Positions 28,632 through 40,000 of a stretch of 64,000 nt of DNA are shown here, one piece after another. The DNA is from Solea solea (lineage: Eukaryota > Chordata > Actinopteri > Pleuronectiformes > Soleidae): assembly GCF_958295425.1 (NCBI RefSeq), contig NC_081140.1:13761087-13825086 (forward strand). The letters are read 5' to 3'. The notes under the pieces were generated by a model. That model worked only from the letters and a program-made list of their open reading frames with translations, searched no databases and was not told the origin of the DNA. Made by a program: the position numbers and the translations under genes. Every line of letters starts with the position of its first letter. Position 1 is the stretch's first letter.

Positions 28632-29146
28632 GGAAGCTACTTTAAAATGATATTTGTAATGCTAAAATATTATTTATCATTGTTATCCATGAATTTCCAA
28701 ATGTACTGTTTTACAAAAAAAACATAAAAAATAGTAAAGCACATATATTATTTATTTATTAAGATGTCAAATTATAGTTATTTACTTGTATTTCTAAAAG
28801 GTTTATGTTTAGTTTTCCATGGAATAAAAACACACATGATATTTACACCTTGTCACATTCTACATCAGTCAGAAAGTTAGCAATGAATCACCATCTTTTT
28901 TTCTTTTTCTTCAGTCAGTCACAGAGAAGCGCCAAATCCATGCACTTCCACAAATACTGTGTCTGTTCCATTTCTACCACAATCTCTTGCATTTCTTATC
29001 CAAACATGGCCAAAGTCAACACAGCAAAGACCGATGCTTTAGGTAAGTGACTTGCCAAGTTTGAAGCCCGTCAAGTGACCTGTTGGACATTTTATTCAAT
29101 TAAGACTCTGAAAAATAAAATAGATGTTGCATTTATAGATACAATA

Positions 29147-29655
29147 CTGTGCAAAAGTCTCAAGCTACTCAAGATCTGTTGTTTTAGCAATACTATGATG
29201 AGTAGTGAGACAGTACAATTCTGTCTCGTTCACTTTATTGCAGCACAGGATAATAAAGGAAACGTATGCAGTTTTAAAATTACTGAATTATTTTCAGGGA
29301 GAAAAACTGCTTCTCCAGGCTAATGTTTCAAATGTTTAGTCTGACTTGCCCTTACACTTGGCTGTCTTGGATCTAGAGTGGAACCTTAATTAATTGTATT
29401 GATAAAACCTGTGTTGTAAAACTTGTGTCTACCATGTTGGGAAATGTCTGCTGTGAAAAAGGTCTATTACACCAGGTGTGTTCAATTCATGCTTGTGCAT
29501 TACAGGTAGACAAGACCCCTGAGGTAAACTCAGCTTGATAAGATTCAAGACCAACTTTCAGTCACATCATTCCAAATCCAAATGCTGCCAATGAACACAT
29601 AATCTGACAGACATAAAAACAACAGCGCTGATGGTGCCCTGAGACTTTTGCAGAG
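29147..29655. mobile_element. Mariner/Tc1-type MITE with TA target duplication
   Basis: The left end CTGTGCAAAAGTCTCA at 29147 is mirrored at the right end, where the complement reads CTCTGCAAAAGTCTCA, ending at 29655; one mismatch in 16. Both ends are flanked by TA (29145-29146 and 29656-29657), the target used by Tc1/mariner transposases. The 509-bp interior has no transposase frame, so the element is non-autonomous. Confidence 0.75.
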
Positions 29656-30516
29656 TACGGTCAATTATTCAAATTCAGCTTCAGCTTCAGGAAGAACAAT
29701 GCAAACATCTTTACAGTGTATTATTTCAGAATGTAACAGAAAACCAGGCTTTCGAGTGCAGTGGATTTGCTGCAAGACTTGTTCTAATGGGTCTAATTGT
29801 GTTTTTTCTAGTAATCCTTTAGGTAAGATTTCTGTCCCGCAAATATTATGGTCTGATCACAGATTAACAAGGATTACACACATCAGCAAACACACAGATA
29901 TCTCAGAAAAAAATATATTCATGTTCCACCAAACAAAAACATAATTTTTGCTCTTCCTGTGAAGATTAAATGTGTGCATGTGTGTGATAGTGTTGGGAGC
30001 TCTTACTATTTTGTAGATACACACATAGAAACAGGCAGATTTCACGCAAAGGGCAGCCCACTCACACGGCCTTGTGAGGTTGCCTCTATGATCTTTTAAT
30101 TTGCATGGATCAAGACTAATCCCCAATCACACTCATCTCTTTTCTACTCCAGTGACCCTTGTGGAAAATATCAGAGTGAGGGAGGATGTGTGGATTATTG
30201 CTTGTTTGGGAGGATGTCGTCTGAGGTTTCAGTTTGTCAGTGATAAATGTTTGACCATTATTTGTTCATGCTGTAGAATTCAAAATTAACTTTAATCCAG
30301 TGCTGTCATTTTAAATAAACTAGACTCAAACATTTATTTTTAAGCTGGCATGCAAACAAAGGGGTTAAAAAATAGTATGGATGTAAAATGGCAATAATCG
30401 AGGGTTCCACGGTGAGACAAGCATGTGTCTCTGATGAAAAAACTGATGTGAAAAAGGGACGGATTAAAGAGGAAAACATATGAGAGGACAGCAGCAGTCC
30501 ATTATTGTAAACAACA

Positions 30517-30686
30517 ATGGGGATGGAGTGGCTCAGTGGTTAAGACTGGAACCCTGTGTGTGCAAAAGACATCATGGTTGCAAGTTCAACTCCACCCCTG
30601 GCTGATTGTACTCAATTCCCTTGTAAGTCGCTTTGGATAAAAGCATCTGCTAAATGACATGTAATGTAATGTAATGTAATATAATG
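30517..30686 (+). mobile_element. tRNA-derived SINE, copy 1
   Basis: An A-box-like 'tggctcagtggttaagac' and B-box-like 'ggttgcaagttcaactcc' give a tRNA-related head. The body contains 'gtcgctttggataaaagcat' and the tail is (TGTAA)n. AACAACA at 30510-30516 and 30687-30693 may be the target duplication. A second copy in the opposite direction lies at 63608-63759. Confidence 0.85.
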
Positions 30687-30754
30687 AACAACACTTAAAG
30701 AAAGGTTGATAGAGTGTGTGTATGACAGAAGCATATGTGGAGACGTCCCATCAA

Positions 30755-30805
30755 CAAGACAAAAATCGTACCAAAATGACATAGTTTAGTATGTTGTCCA
30801 GACAT
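30755..30805 (+). repeat. Outlying monomer of the 38-bp satellite
   Basis: 'accaaaatgacatagtttag' followed by 'tatgttgtcc' resembles one diverged satellite monomer. It is separated from the main array by about 270 bases of unrelated sequence (30806-31078). Confidence 0.6.
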
Positions 30806-31078
30806 TTAAAGGAATACTTCACTGATTTGCATGTGGCTTTGTATTGCTAGAATAGCAGTAGTATTTTTTTTTTAAAGTTTTCCACTGAGTGGTAAAAAAT
30901 CTGTTTTTCCCTTACCAATTGTGGCCACAACGTGCCCACGACATGCCCTCGCGTAATTGGAGGGAATGGGTTCGTGGGCACGTCGTTCAAGGTCATAGGG
31001 GGATGAGACTTCATTCCCAGAATGTAAACACGGTGTCCGCCATCTTTGCTAATAGTTACGCTAACCAGCTCTTGCTTA
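30806..31078. repeat. Dispersed repeat or insertion at the left edge of the satellite
   Basis: Begins 'ggaatacttcactgatttgc' after a short run, a start I recall from teleost dispersed repeats. It contains a perfect 12-bp inverted repeat, ACGTGCCCACGA at 30930-30941 and its complement at 30972-30983. Satellite-like sequence lies on both sides, so it looks inserted into the array edge. Confidence 0.5.
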
Positions 31079-34000
31079 TCCAAAATGTGCTAAAAAAAAA
31101 AGTCATAGGTGAGTATGTCGTCCAAAATGTGACAAAAATATCATAAGTTAGTATGTCGTCCAAAATGTGACAAAAAAGTCTTTAATTCGATAGGTCGTGC
31201 AAAAAGTGACAAAAAAGTCATAGGTTAGTATGTCAGGCAAAATGTGAAAAAAAAAAGTCATAGGTTAGTCGTCCAAAGTGTGACAAAAAAGTCATTGGAT
31301 CGTATATTGTCCAAAATATGACAAAAAGTTCAAATTTCAATATGTTGTCCAAAATGTGCCAAAAAAGTCATAGATTAGTATATCGTCCAAAATGTGCCAA
31401 AAAAGTCATAGATTAGTATATCGTCCAAAATGACACAAAAAAGTCATACTATAGTATGTCATCAAAAATCACCCAAAAAAGTCATACATAGTATGTCATC
31501 CAAAATGACACCAAAAAGTCATACTATAAGTATGTCGACCAAAATGACACCAAAAAGTCATACTATAGTATGTCGTCCAAAATCACTGAAAAAAGTCATA
31601 CTATAGTATGTCGTCCAAAATCACTGAAAAAAGTCATACTATAGTATGTCGTCCGAAATAACTGAAAAAAGTCATACTATAGTATATCGTCCAAAATGAC
31701 TCAAAAAAGTCATACTATAGTATGTCGTCCAAAATGACACCAAAAAGTCATACTATAGTATGTCGTCCAAAATCACCCAAAAAAATCATTCTATAGTATG
31801 TCGTCCAAAATGACACCAAAAAGTCATACTATTGTATGTCGTCCAAAATGACAACAAAAGTCATACTATAGTATGTCGTCCAAAATGACACATAAAAAAG
31901 TCTTACTATAGTATGTCGTCCAAAATGACACCAAAAAGTCATACTATTGTATGTCGTCCAAAATGACACCAAAAAGTCATACTATAGTATGTCGTCCAAA
32001 ATCACTCAAAAAAGTCATACTATAGTATGTCTTCCAAAATGATACCAAAAAGTCATACTATTGTATGTCGTCCAAAATGACACATAAAAAAGTCATACTA
32101 TAGTATTTCTTCCAAAATGATACCAAAAAGTCATACTATTGTATGTCGTCCAAAATGACAACAAAAGTCATACTATAGTATGTCGTCCAAAATGACACAT
32201 AAAAAAGTCATACTATAGTATGTCGTCCAAAATGACACCAAAAAGTCATACTGTAGTATGTCGTCCAAAATGACACCAAAAAGTCATCCTATAATATGTC
32301 GTCAAAAATCACCCAAAAAAGTCACACTATAGTATGTCGTCCAAAATTACACCAAAAAGTCATAGTATAGTATGTCGTCAAAAGTCACCCAAAGAAGTCA
32401 TACTATAGTATGTCGTCCAAAATCACTCAAAAAAGTCATACTATAGTATGTCGTCCAAAATGACACCAAAAAGTCATACTATAGTATGTCATCCAAAATG
32501 ACACTTAAAAGTCATACTTTAGTATGTGGTCCAAAATTACACCAAAAAGTCATACTATAGTATGTCGTCCAAAATGACACCAAAAAGTCATACTATAGTA
32601 TGTCGTCCAAAATGACACCAAAAAGTCATACTATAGTATGTCGTCCAAAATCACTCAAAAAAGTCATACTATAGTATGTCTTCCAAAATGATACCAAAAA
32701 GTCATACTATTGTATGTCGTCCAAAATCACCCAAAAAAGTCATACTATAGTATGTCGTCCAAAATGACACCAAAAAGTCATACTATTGTATGTCGTCCAA
32801 AATGACAACAAAAGTCATACTATAGTATGTCGTCCAAAATGACACATAAAAAAGTCATACTATAGTATGTCGTCCAAAATGACACCAAAAAGTCATACTA
32901 TAGTATGTCTTCCAAAATGACACCAAAAAGTCATATTATAGTATGTCGTCCAAAATCACCCAAAAAAGTCATACTATAGTATGTCGTCCAAAATGACACA
33001 TAAAAAAGTCATACTATAGTATGTCGTCCAAAATGACACCAAAAAGTCATACTGTAGTATGTCGTCCAAAATGACACCAAAAAGTCATCCTATAATATGT
33101 CGTCAAAAATCACCCAAAAAAGTCACACTATAGTATGTCGTCCAAAATTACACCAAAAAGTCATAGTATAGTATGTCGTCAAAAGTCACCCAAAGAAGTC
33201 ATACTATAGTATGTCGTCCAAAATCACTCAAAAAAGTCATACTATAGTATGTCGTCCAAAATGACACCAAAAAGTCATACTATAGTATGTCATCCAAAAT
33301 GACACTTAAAAGTCATACTTTAGTATGTGGTCCAAAATTACACCAAAAAGTCATACTATAGTATGTCGTCCAAAATGACACCAAAAAGTCATACTATAGT
33401 ATGTCGTCCAAAATCACCCAAAAAAGTCATACTATAGTATTTCGTCCAAAATGACACCAAAAAGTCATACTATAGTATGTCGTCCAAAATCACTCAAAAA
33501 AGTCATACGATAGTATGTCTTCCAAAATGATACCAAAAAGTCATACTATTGTATGTCGTCCAAAATGACACATAAAAAAGTCATACTATAGTATTTCTTC
33601 CAAAATGATACCAAAAAGTCATACTATTGTATGTCGTCCAAAATGACAACAAAAGTCATACTATAGTATGTCGTCCAAAATGACACATAAAAAAGTCATA
33701 CTATAGTATGTCGTCCAAAATGACACCAAAAAGTCATACTATAGTATGTCGTCCAAAATGACACCAAAAAGTCATACTATAGTATGTCGTCAAAAATGAC
33801 ACCAAAAAGTCACACTGTAGTATGTCGTCCAAAATGACACCAAAAAGTCATCCTATAATATGTCGTCAAAAATCACCCAAAAAAGTCACACTATAGTATG
33901 TCGTCCAAAATTACACCAAAAAGTCATACTATAGTATGTCGTCCAAAATGACACCAAAAAGTCATACTATAGTATGTCGTCCAAAATCACTCAAAAAAGT

Positions 34001-37000
34001 CATACTATAGTATGTCTTCCAAAATGATACCAAAAAGTCATACTATTGTATGTCGTCCAAAATCACCCAAAAAAGTCATACTATAGTATGTCGTCCAAAA
34101 TGACACCAAAAAGTCATACTATTGTATGTCGTCCAAAATGACAACAAAAGTCATACTATAGTATGTCGTCCAAAATGACACATAAAAAAGTCATACATAG
34201 TATGTCATCCAAAATGACACCAAAAAGTCATACTATTGTATGTCGTCCAAAATGACACATAAAAAAGTCATACTATAGTATTTCTTCCAAAATGATACCA
34301 AAAAGTCATACTATTGTATGTCGTCCAAAATGACAACAAAAGTCATACTATAGTATGTCGTCCAAAATGACACATAAAAAAGTCATACTATAGTATGTCG
34401 TCCAAAATGACACCAAAAAGTCATACTATAGTATGTCGTCCAAAATGACACCAAAAAGTCATACTATAGTATGTCGTCAAAAATGACACCAAAAAGTCAC
34501 ACTGTAGTATGTCGTCCAAAATGACACCAAAAAGTCATCCTATAATATGTCGTCAAAAATCACCCAAAAAAGTCACACTATAGTATGTCGTCCAAAATTA
34601 CACCAAAAAGTCATACTATAGTATGTCGTCCAAAATGACACCAAAAAGTCATACTATAGTATGTCGTCCAAAATCACTCAAAAAAGTCATACTATAGTAT
34701 GTCTTCCAAAATGATACCAAAAAGTCATACTATTGTATGTCGTCCAAAATCACCCAAAAAAGTCATACTATAGTATGTCGTCCAAAATGACACCAAAAAG
34801 TCATACTATTGTATGTCGTCCAAAATGACAACAAAAGTCATACTATAGTATGTCGTCCAAAATGACACATAAAAAAGTCATACTATAGTATGTCGTCCAA
34901 AATGACACCAAAAAGTCATACTATAGTATGTCGTCCAAAATGACACCAAAAAGTCATACTATAGTATGTCGTCCAAAATCACTCAAAAAAGTCATACTAT
35001 AGTATGTCTTCCAAAATGATACCAAAAAGTCATACTATTGTATGTCGTCCAAAATGACAACAAAAGTCATACTATAGTATGTCGTCCAAAATGACACATA
35101 AAAAAGTCTTACTATAGTATGTCGTCCAAAATGACACCAAAAAGTCATACTATTGTATGTCGTCCAAAATGACACCAAAAAGTCATACTATAGTATGTCG
35201 TCCAAAATCACTCAAAAAAGTCATACTATAGTATGTCTTCCAAAATGATACCAAAAAGTCATACTATTGTATGTCGTCCAAAATGACACATAAAAAAGTC
35301 ATACTATAGTATTTCTTCCAAAATGATACCAAAAAGTCATACTATTGTATGTCGTCCAAAATGACAACAAAAGTCATACTATAGTATGTCGTCCAAAATG
35401 ACACATAAAAAAGTCATACTATAGTATGTCGTCCAAAATGACACCAAAAAGTCATACTGTAGTATGTCGTCCAAAATGACACCAAAAAGTCATCCTATAA
35501 TATGTCGTCAAAAATCACCCAAAAAAGTCACACTATAGTATGTCGTCCAAAATTACACCAAAAAGTCATAGTATAGTATGTCGTCAAAAGTCACCCAAAG
35601 AAGTCATACTATAGTATGTCGAACAAAATCACTCAAAAAAGTCATACTATAGTATGTCGTCCAAAATGACACCAAAAAGTCATACTATAGTATGTCATCC
35701 AAAATGACACTTAAAAGTCATACTATAGTATGTGGTCCAAAATTACACCAAAAAGTCATACTATAGTATGTCGTCCAAAATGACACCAAAAAGTCATACT
35801 ATAGTATGTCGTCCAAAATGACACCAAAAAGTCATACTATAGTATGTCGTCCAAAATCACTCAAAAAAGTCATACTATAGTATGTCTTCCAAAATGATAC
35901 CAAAAAGTCATACTATTGTATGTCGTCCAAAATCACCCAAAAAAGTCATACTATAGTATGTCGTCCAAAATGACACCAAAAAGTCATACTATTGTATGTC
36001 GTCCAAAATGACAACAAAAGTCATACTATAGTATGTCGTCCAAAATGACACCAAAAAGTCATACTATTGTATGTCGTCCAAAATGACAACAAAAGTCATA
36101 CTATAGTATGTCGTCCAAAATGACACATAAAAAAGTCATACTATAGTATGTCGTCCAAAATGACACCAAAAAGTCATACTATAGTATGTCTTCCAAAATG
36201 ACACCAAAAAGTCATATTATAGTATGTCGTCCAAAATCACCCAAAAAAGTCATACTATAGTATGTCGTCCAAAATCACTCAAAAAAGTCATACTATAGTA
36301 TGTCGTCCAAAATGACACCAAAAAGTCATACTATAGTATGTCGTCCAAAATGACAACAAAAGTCATACTATAGTATGTCGTCCAAAATGACACATAAAAA
36401 AGTCTTACTATAGTATGTCGTCCAAAATGACACCAAAAAGTCATACTATTGTATGTCGTCCAAAATGACAACAAAAGTCATACTATAGTATGTCGTCCAA
36501 AATGACACATAAAAAAGTCTTACTATAGTATGTCGTCCAAAATGACACCAAAAAGTCATACTATTGTATGTCGTCCAAAATGACACCAAAAAGTCATACT
36601 ATAGTATGTCGTCCAAAATGACACCAAAAAGTCATACTATTGTATGTCGTCCAAAATGACACCAAAAAGTCATACTATAGTATGTCGTCCAAAATCACTC
36701 AAAAAAGTCATACGATAGTATGTCTTCCAAAATGATACCAAAAAGTCATACTATTGTATGTCGTCCAAAATGACACATAAAAAAGTCATACTAAAGTATT
36801 TCTTCCAAAATGATACCAAAAAGTCATACTATTGTATGTCGTCCAAAATGACAACAAAAGTCATACTATAGTATGTCGTCCAAAATGACACATAAAAAAG
36901 TCATACTATAGTATGTCGTCCAAAATGACACCAAAAAGTCATACTATAGTATGTCGTCCAAAATGACACCAAAAAGTCATACTATAGTATGTCGTCCAAA

Positions 37001-40000
37001 ATGACACCAAAAAGTCATACTGTAGTATGTCGTCCAAAATGACACCAAAAAGTCATCCTATAATATGTCGTCAAAAATCACCCAAAAAAGTCACACTATA
37101 GTATGTCGTCCAAAATTACACCAAAAAGTCATAGTATAGTATGTCGTCAAAAGTCACCCAAAGAAGTCATACTATAGTATGTCGTCCAAAATGACACTTA
37201 AAGTCATACTATAGTATGTGGTCCAAAATTACACCAAAAAGTCATACTATAGTATGTCGTCCAAAATGACACATAAAAAAGTCATACTATAGTATGTCGT
37301 CCAAAATGACACCAAAAAGTCATACCATAGTATGTCTTCCAAAATGACACCAAAAAGTCGTACTATAGTATGTCGTCCAAAATCACCCAAAAAAGTCATA
37401 CTATAGTATGTCTTCCAAAATGATACCAAAAAGTCATACTATAGTATGTCGTCCAAAATCACTCAAAAAAGTCATACTATAGTATGTCGTCCAAAATGAC
37501 ACCAAAAAGTCATACGATAGTATGTCGTCCAAAATCACCCAAAAAGTCATACTATAGTATGTCGTCCAAAATGACACCAAAAAGTCATACCATAGTATGT
37601 CTTCCAAAATGACACCAAAAAGTCATACTATAGTATGTCGTCCAAAATCACCCAAAAAAGTCATACTATAGTATGTCTTCCAAAATGATACCAAAAAGTC
37701 ATACTATAGTATGTCGTCCAAAATCACTCAAAAAAGTCATACTATAGTATGTCGTCCAACATGACACCAAAAAGTCATACTAAAGTATGTCGTCCAAAAT
37801 CACTCAAAAAAGTCATACTATAGTATGTCTTCCAAAATGACACCAAAAGGTCATACTATTGTATGTCGTCCAAAATTACCCAAAAAAGTCATACTATAGT
37901 ATGTCGTCCAAAATGACACCAAAAAGTCATACCATAGTATGTCTTCCAAAATGACACCAAAAAGTCATACTATAGTATGTCGTCCAAAATCACCCAAAAA
38001 AGTCATACTATAGTATGTCGTCCAAAATGACACCAAAAAGTCATACTATAGTATGTCGTCCAAAATCACCCAAAAAGTCATACTATAGTATGTCGTCCAA
38101 AATGACACCAAAAAGTCATACTAAAGTATGTCGTCCAAAATCACTCAAAAAAGTCATACTATAGTATGTCTTCCAAAATGACACCAAAAGGTCATACTAT
38201 TGTATGTCGTCCAAAATTACCCAAAAAAGTCATACTATAGTATGTCGTCCAAAATGACACCAAAAAGTCATACTATTGTATGTCGTCCAAAATGACACCA
38301 AAAAGTCATACTATAGTATGTCTTCCAAAATCACCCAAAAAAGTCATACTATAGTATGTCTTCCAAAATGACACCAAAAAGTCATACCATAGTATGTCTT
38401 CCAAAATGACACCAAAAAGTCATACTATAGTATGTCGTCCAAAATCACCCAAAAAAGTCATACTATAGTATGTCTTCCAAAATGATACCAAAAAGTCATA
38501 CTATAGTATGTCGTCCAAAATCACTCAAAAAAGTCATACTATAGTATGTCGTCCAAAATGACACCAAAAAGTCATACTATAGTATGTCGTCCAAAATCAC
38601 CCAAAAAGTCATACTATAGTATGTCGTCCAAAATGACACCAAAAAGTCATACTAAAGTATGTCGTCCAAAATCACTCAAAAAAGTCATACTATAGTATGT
38701 CTTCCAAAATGACACCAAAAGGTCATACTATTGTATGTCGTCCAAAATGACACCAAAAAGTCATACTATTGTATGTCGTCCAAAATGACACCAAAAAGTC
38801 ATACTATAGTATGTCTTCCAAAATGACACCAAAAAGTCATACTATAGTATGTCGTCCAAAATCACCCAAAAAAGTCATACTATAGTATGTCGTCCAAAAT
38901 GACACCAAAAAGTCATACTATTGTATGTCGTCCAAAATGACACATAAAAAAGTCATACTATAGTATGTCGTCCAAAATGACAACAAAAGTCATACTATAG
39001 TATGTCGTCCAAAATGACACATAAAAAAGTCATACTATAGTATGTCTTCCAAAATGACACCAAAAAGTCATATTATAGTATGTCGTCCAAAATCACCCAA
39101 AAAAGTCATACTATAGTATGTCGTCCAAAATCACTCAAAAAAGTCATACTATAGTATGTCGTCCAAAATGACACCAAAAAGTCATACTATAGTATGTCGT
39201 CCAAAATTACACCAAAAAGTCATACTATAGTATGTCGTCCAAAATCACTCAAAAAAGTCATACTATAGTATGTGGTCCAAAATTACACCAAAGTCATACT
39301 ATAGTATGTCGTCCAAAATGACACCAAAAAGTCATACTATGGTATGTCTTCCAAAATGACACCAAAAAGTCATACTATAGTATGTCGTCCAAAATCACCC
39401 AAAAAAGTCATACTATAGTATGTTGTCCAAAATGACACCAAAAAGTCATACTAAAGTATGTCGTCCAAAATCACCCAAAAAAATCATACTATAGTATGTC
39501 GTCCAAAATGACACCAAAAAGTCCTACTATAGTATGTCGTCCAAAATCACTCAAAAAAGTCATACTATAGTTTGTCTTCCAAAATGACACCAAAAAGTCA
39601 TACTATAGTATGTCGTACAAAATCACCCAAAAAAGTCATACTATAGTATGTAGTCCAAAATGACACCAAAAAGTCATACTATAGTATGTCGTCCAAAATC
39701 ACCCAAAAAAATCATACTATAGTATGTCGTCCAAAATGACACCAAAAAGTAATACTATAGTTTGTCGTCCAAAATCACTCAAAAAAGTCATATAGTTTGT
39801 CGTCCAAAATCACTCAAAAAAGTCATACTATAGTATGTCTTCCAAAATGACCAAAAAAGTCATAGTATAGTATGTCGTCCAAAATCACTCAAAAAATCAT
39901 ACTGTAGTATGTCGTCCAAAATGACACCAAAAAGTCATACTATAGTATGTCGTCAAAAATCACTCAAAAAAGTCATACTATAGTATGTCGTCCAAAATTA

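Noticed and set aside
30517..30686. A functional tRNA gene
   Set aside because: A- and B-box-like words are present but no cloverleaf can be formed, and the body continues into a SINE tail; a second dispersed copy exists.
37247..37429. 60-residue open frame inside the satellite (minus strand)
   Set aside because: It is the satellite read in one frame; the 38-bp period shifts frame each unit and stops interrupt it.
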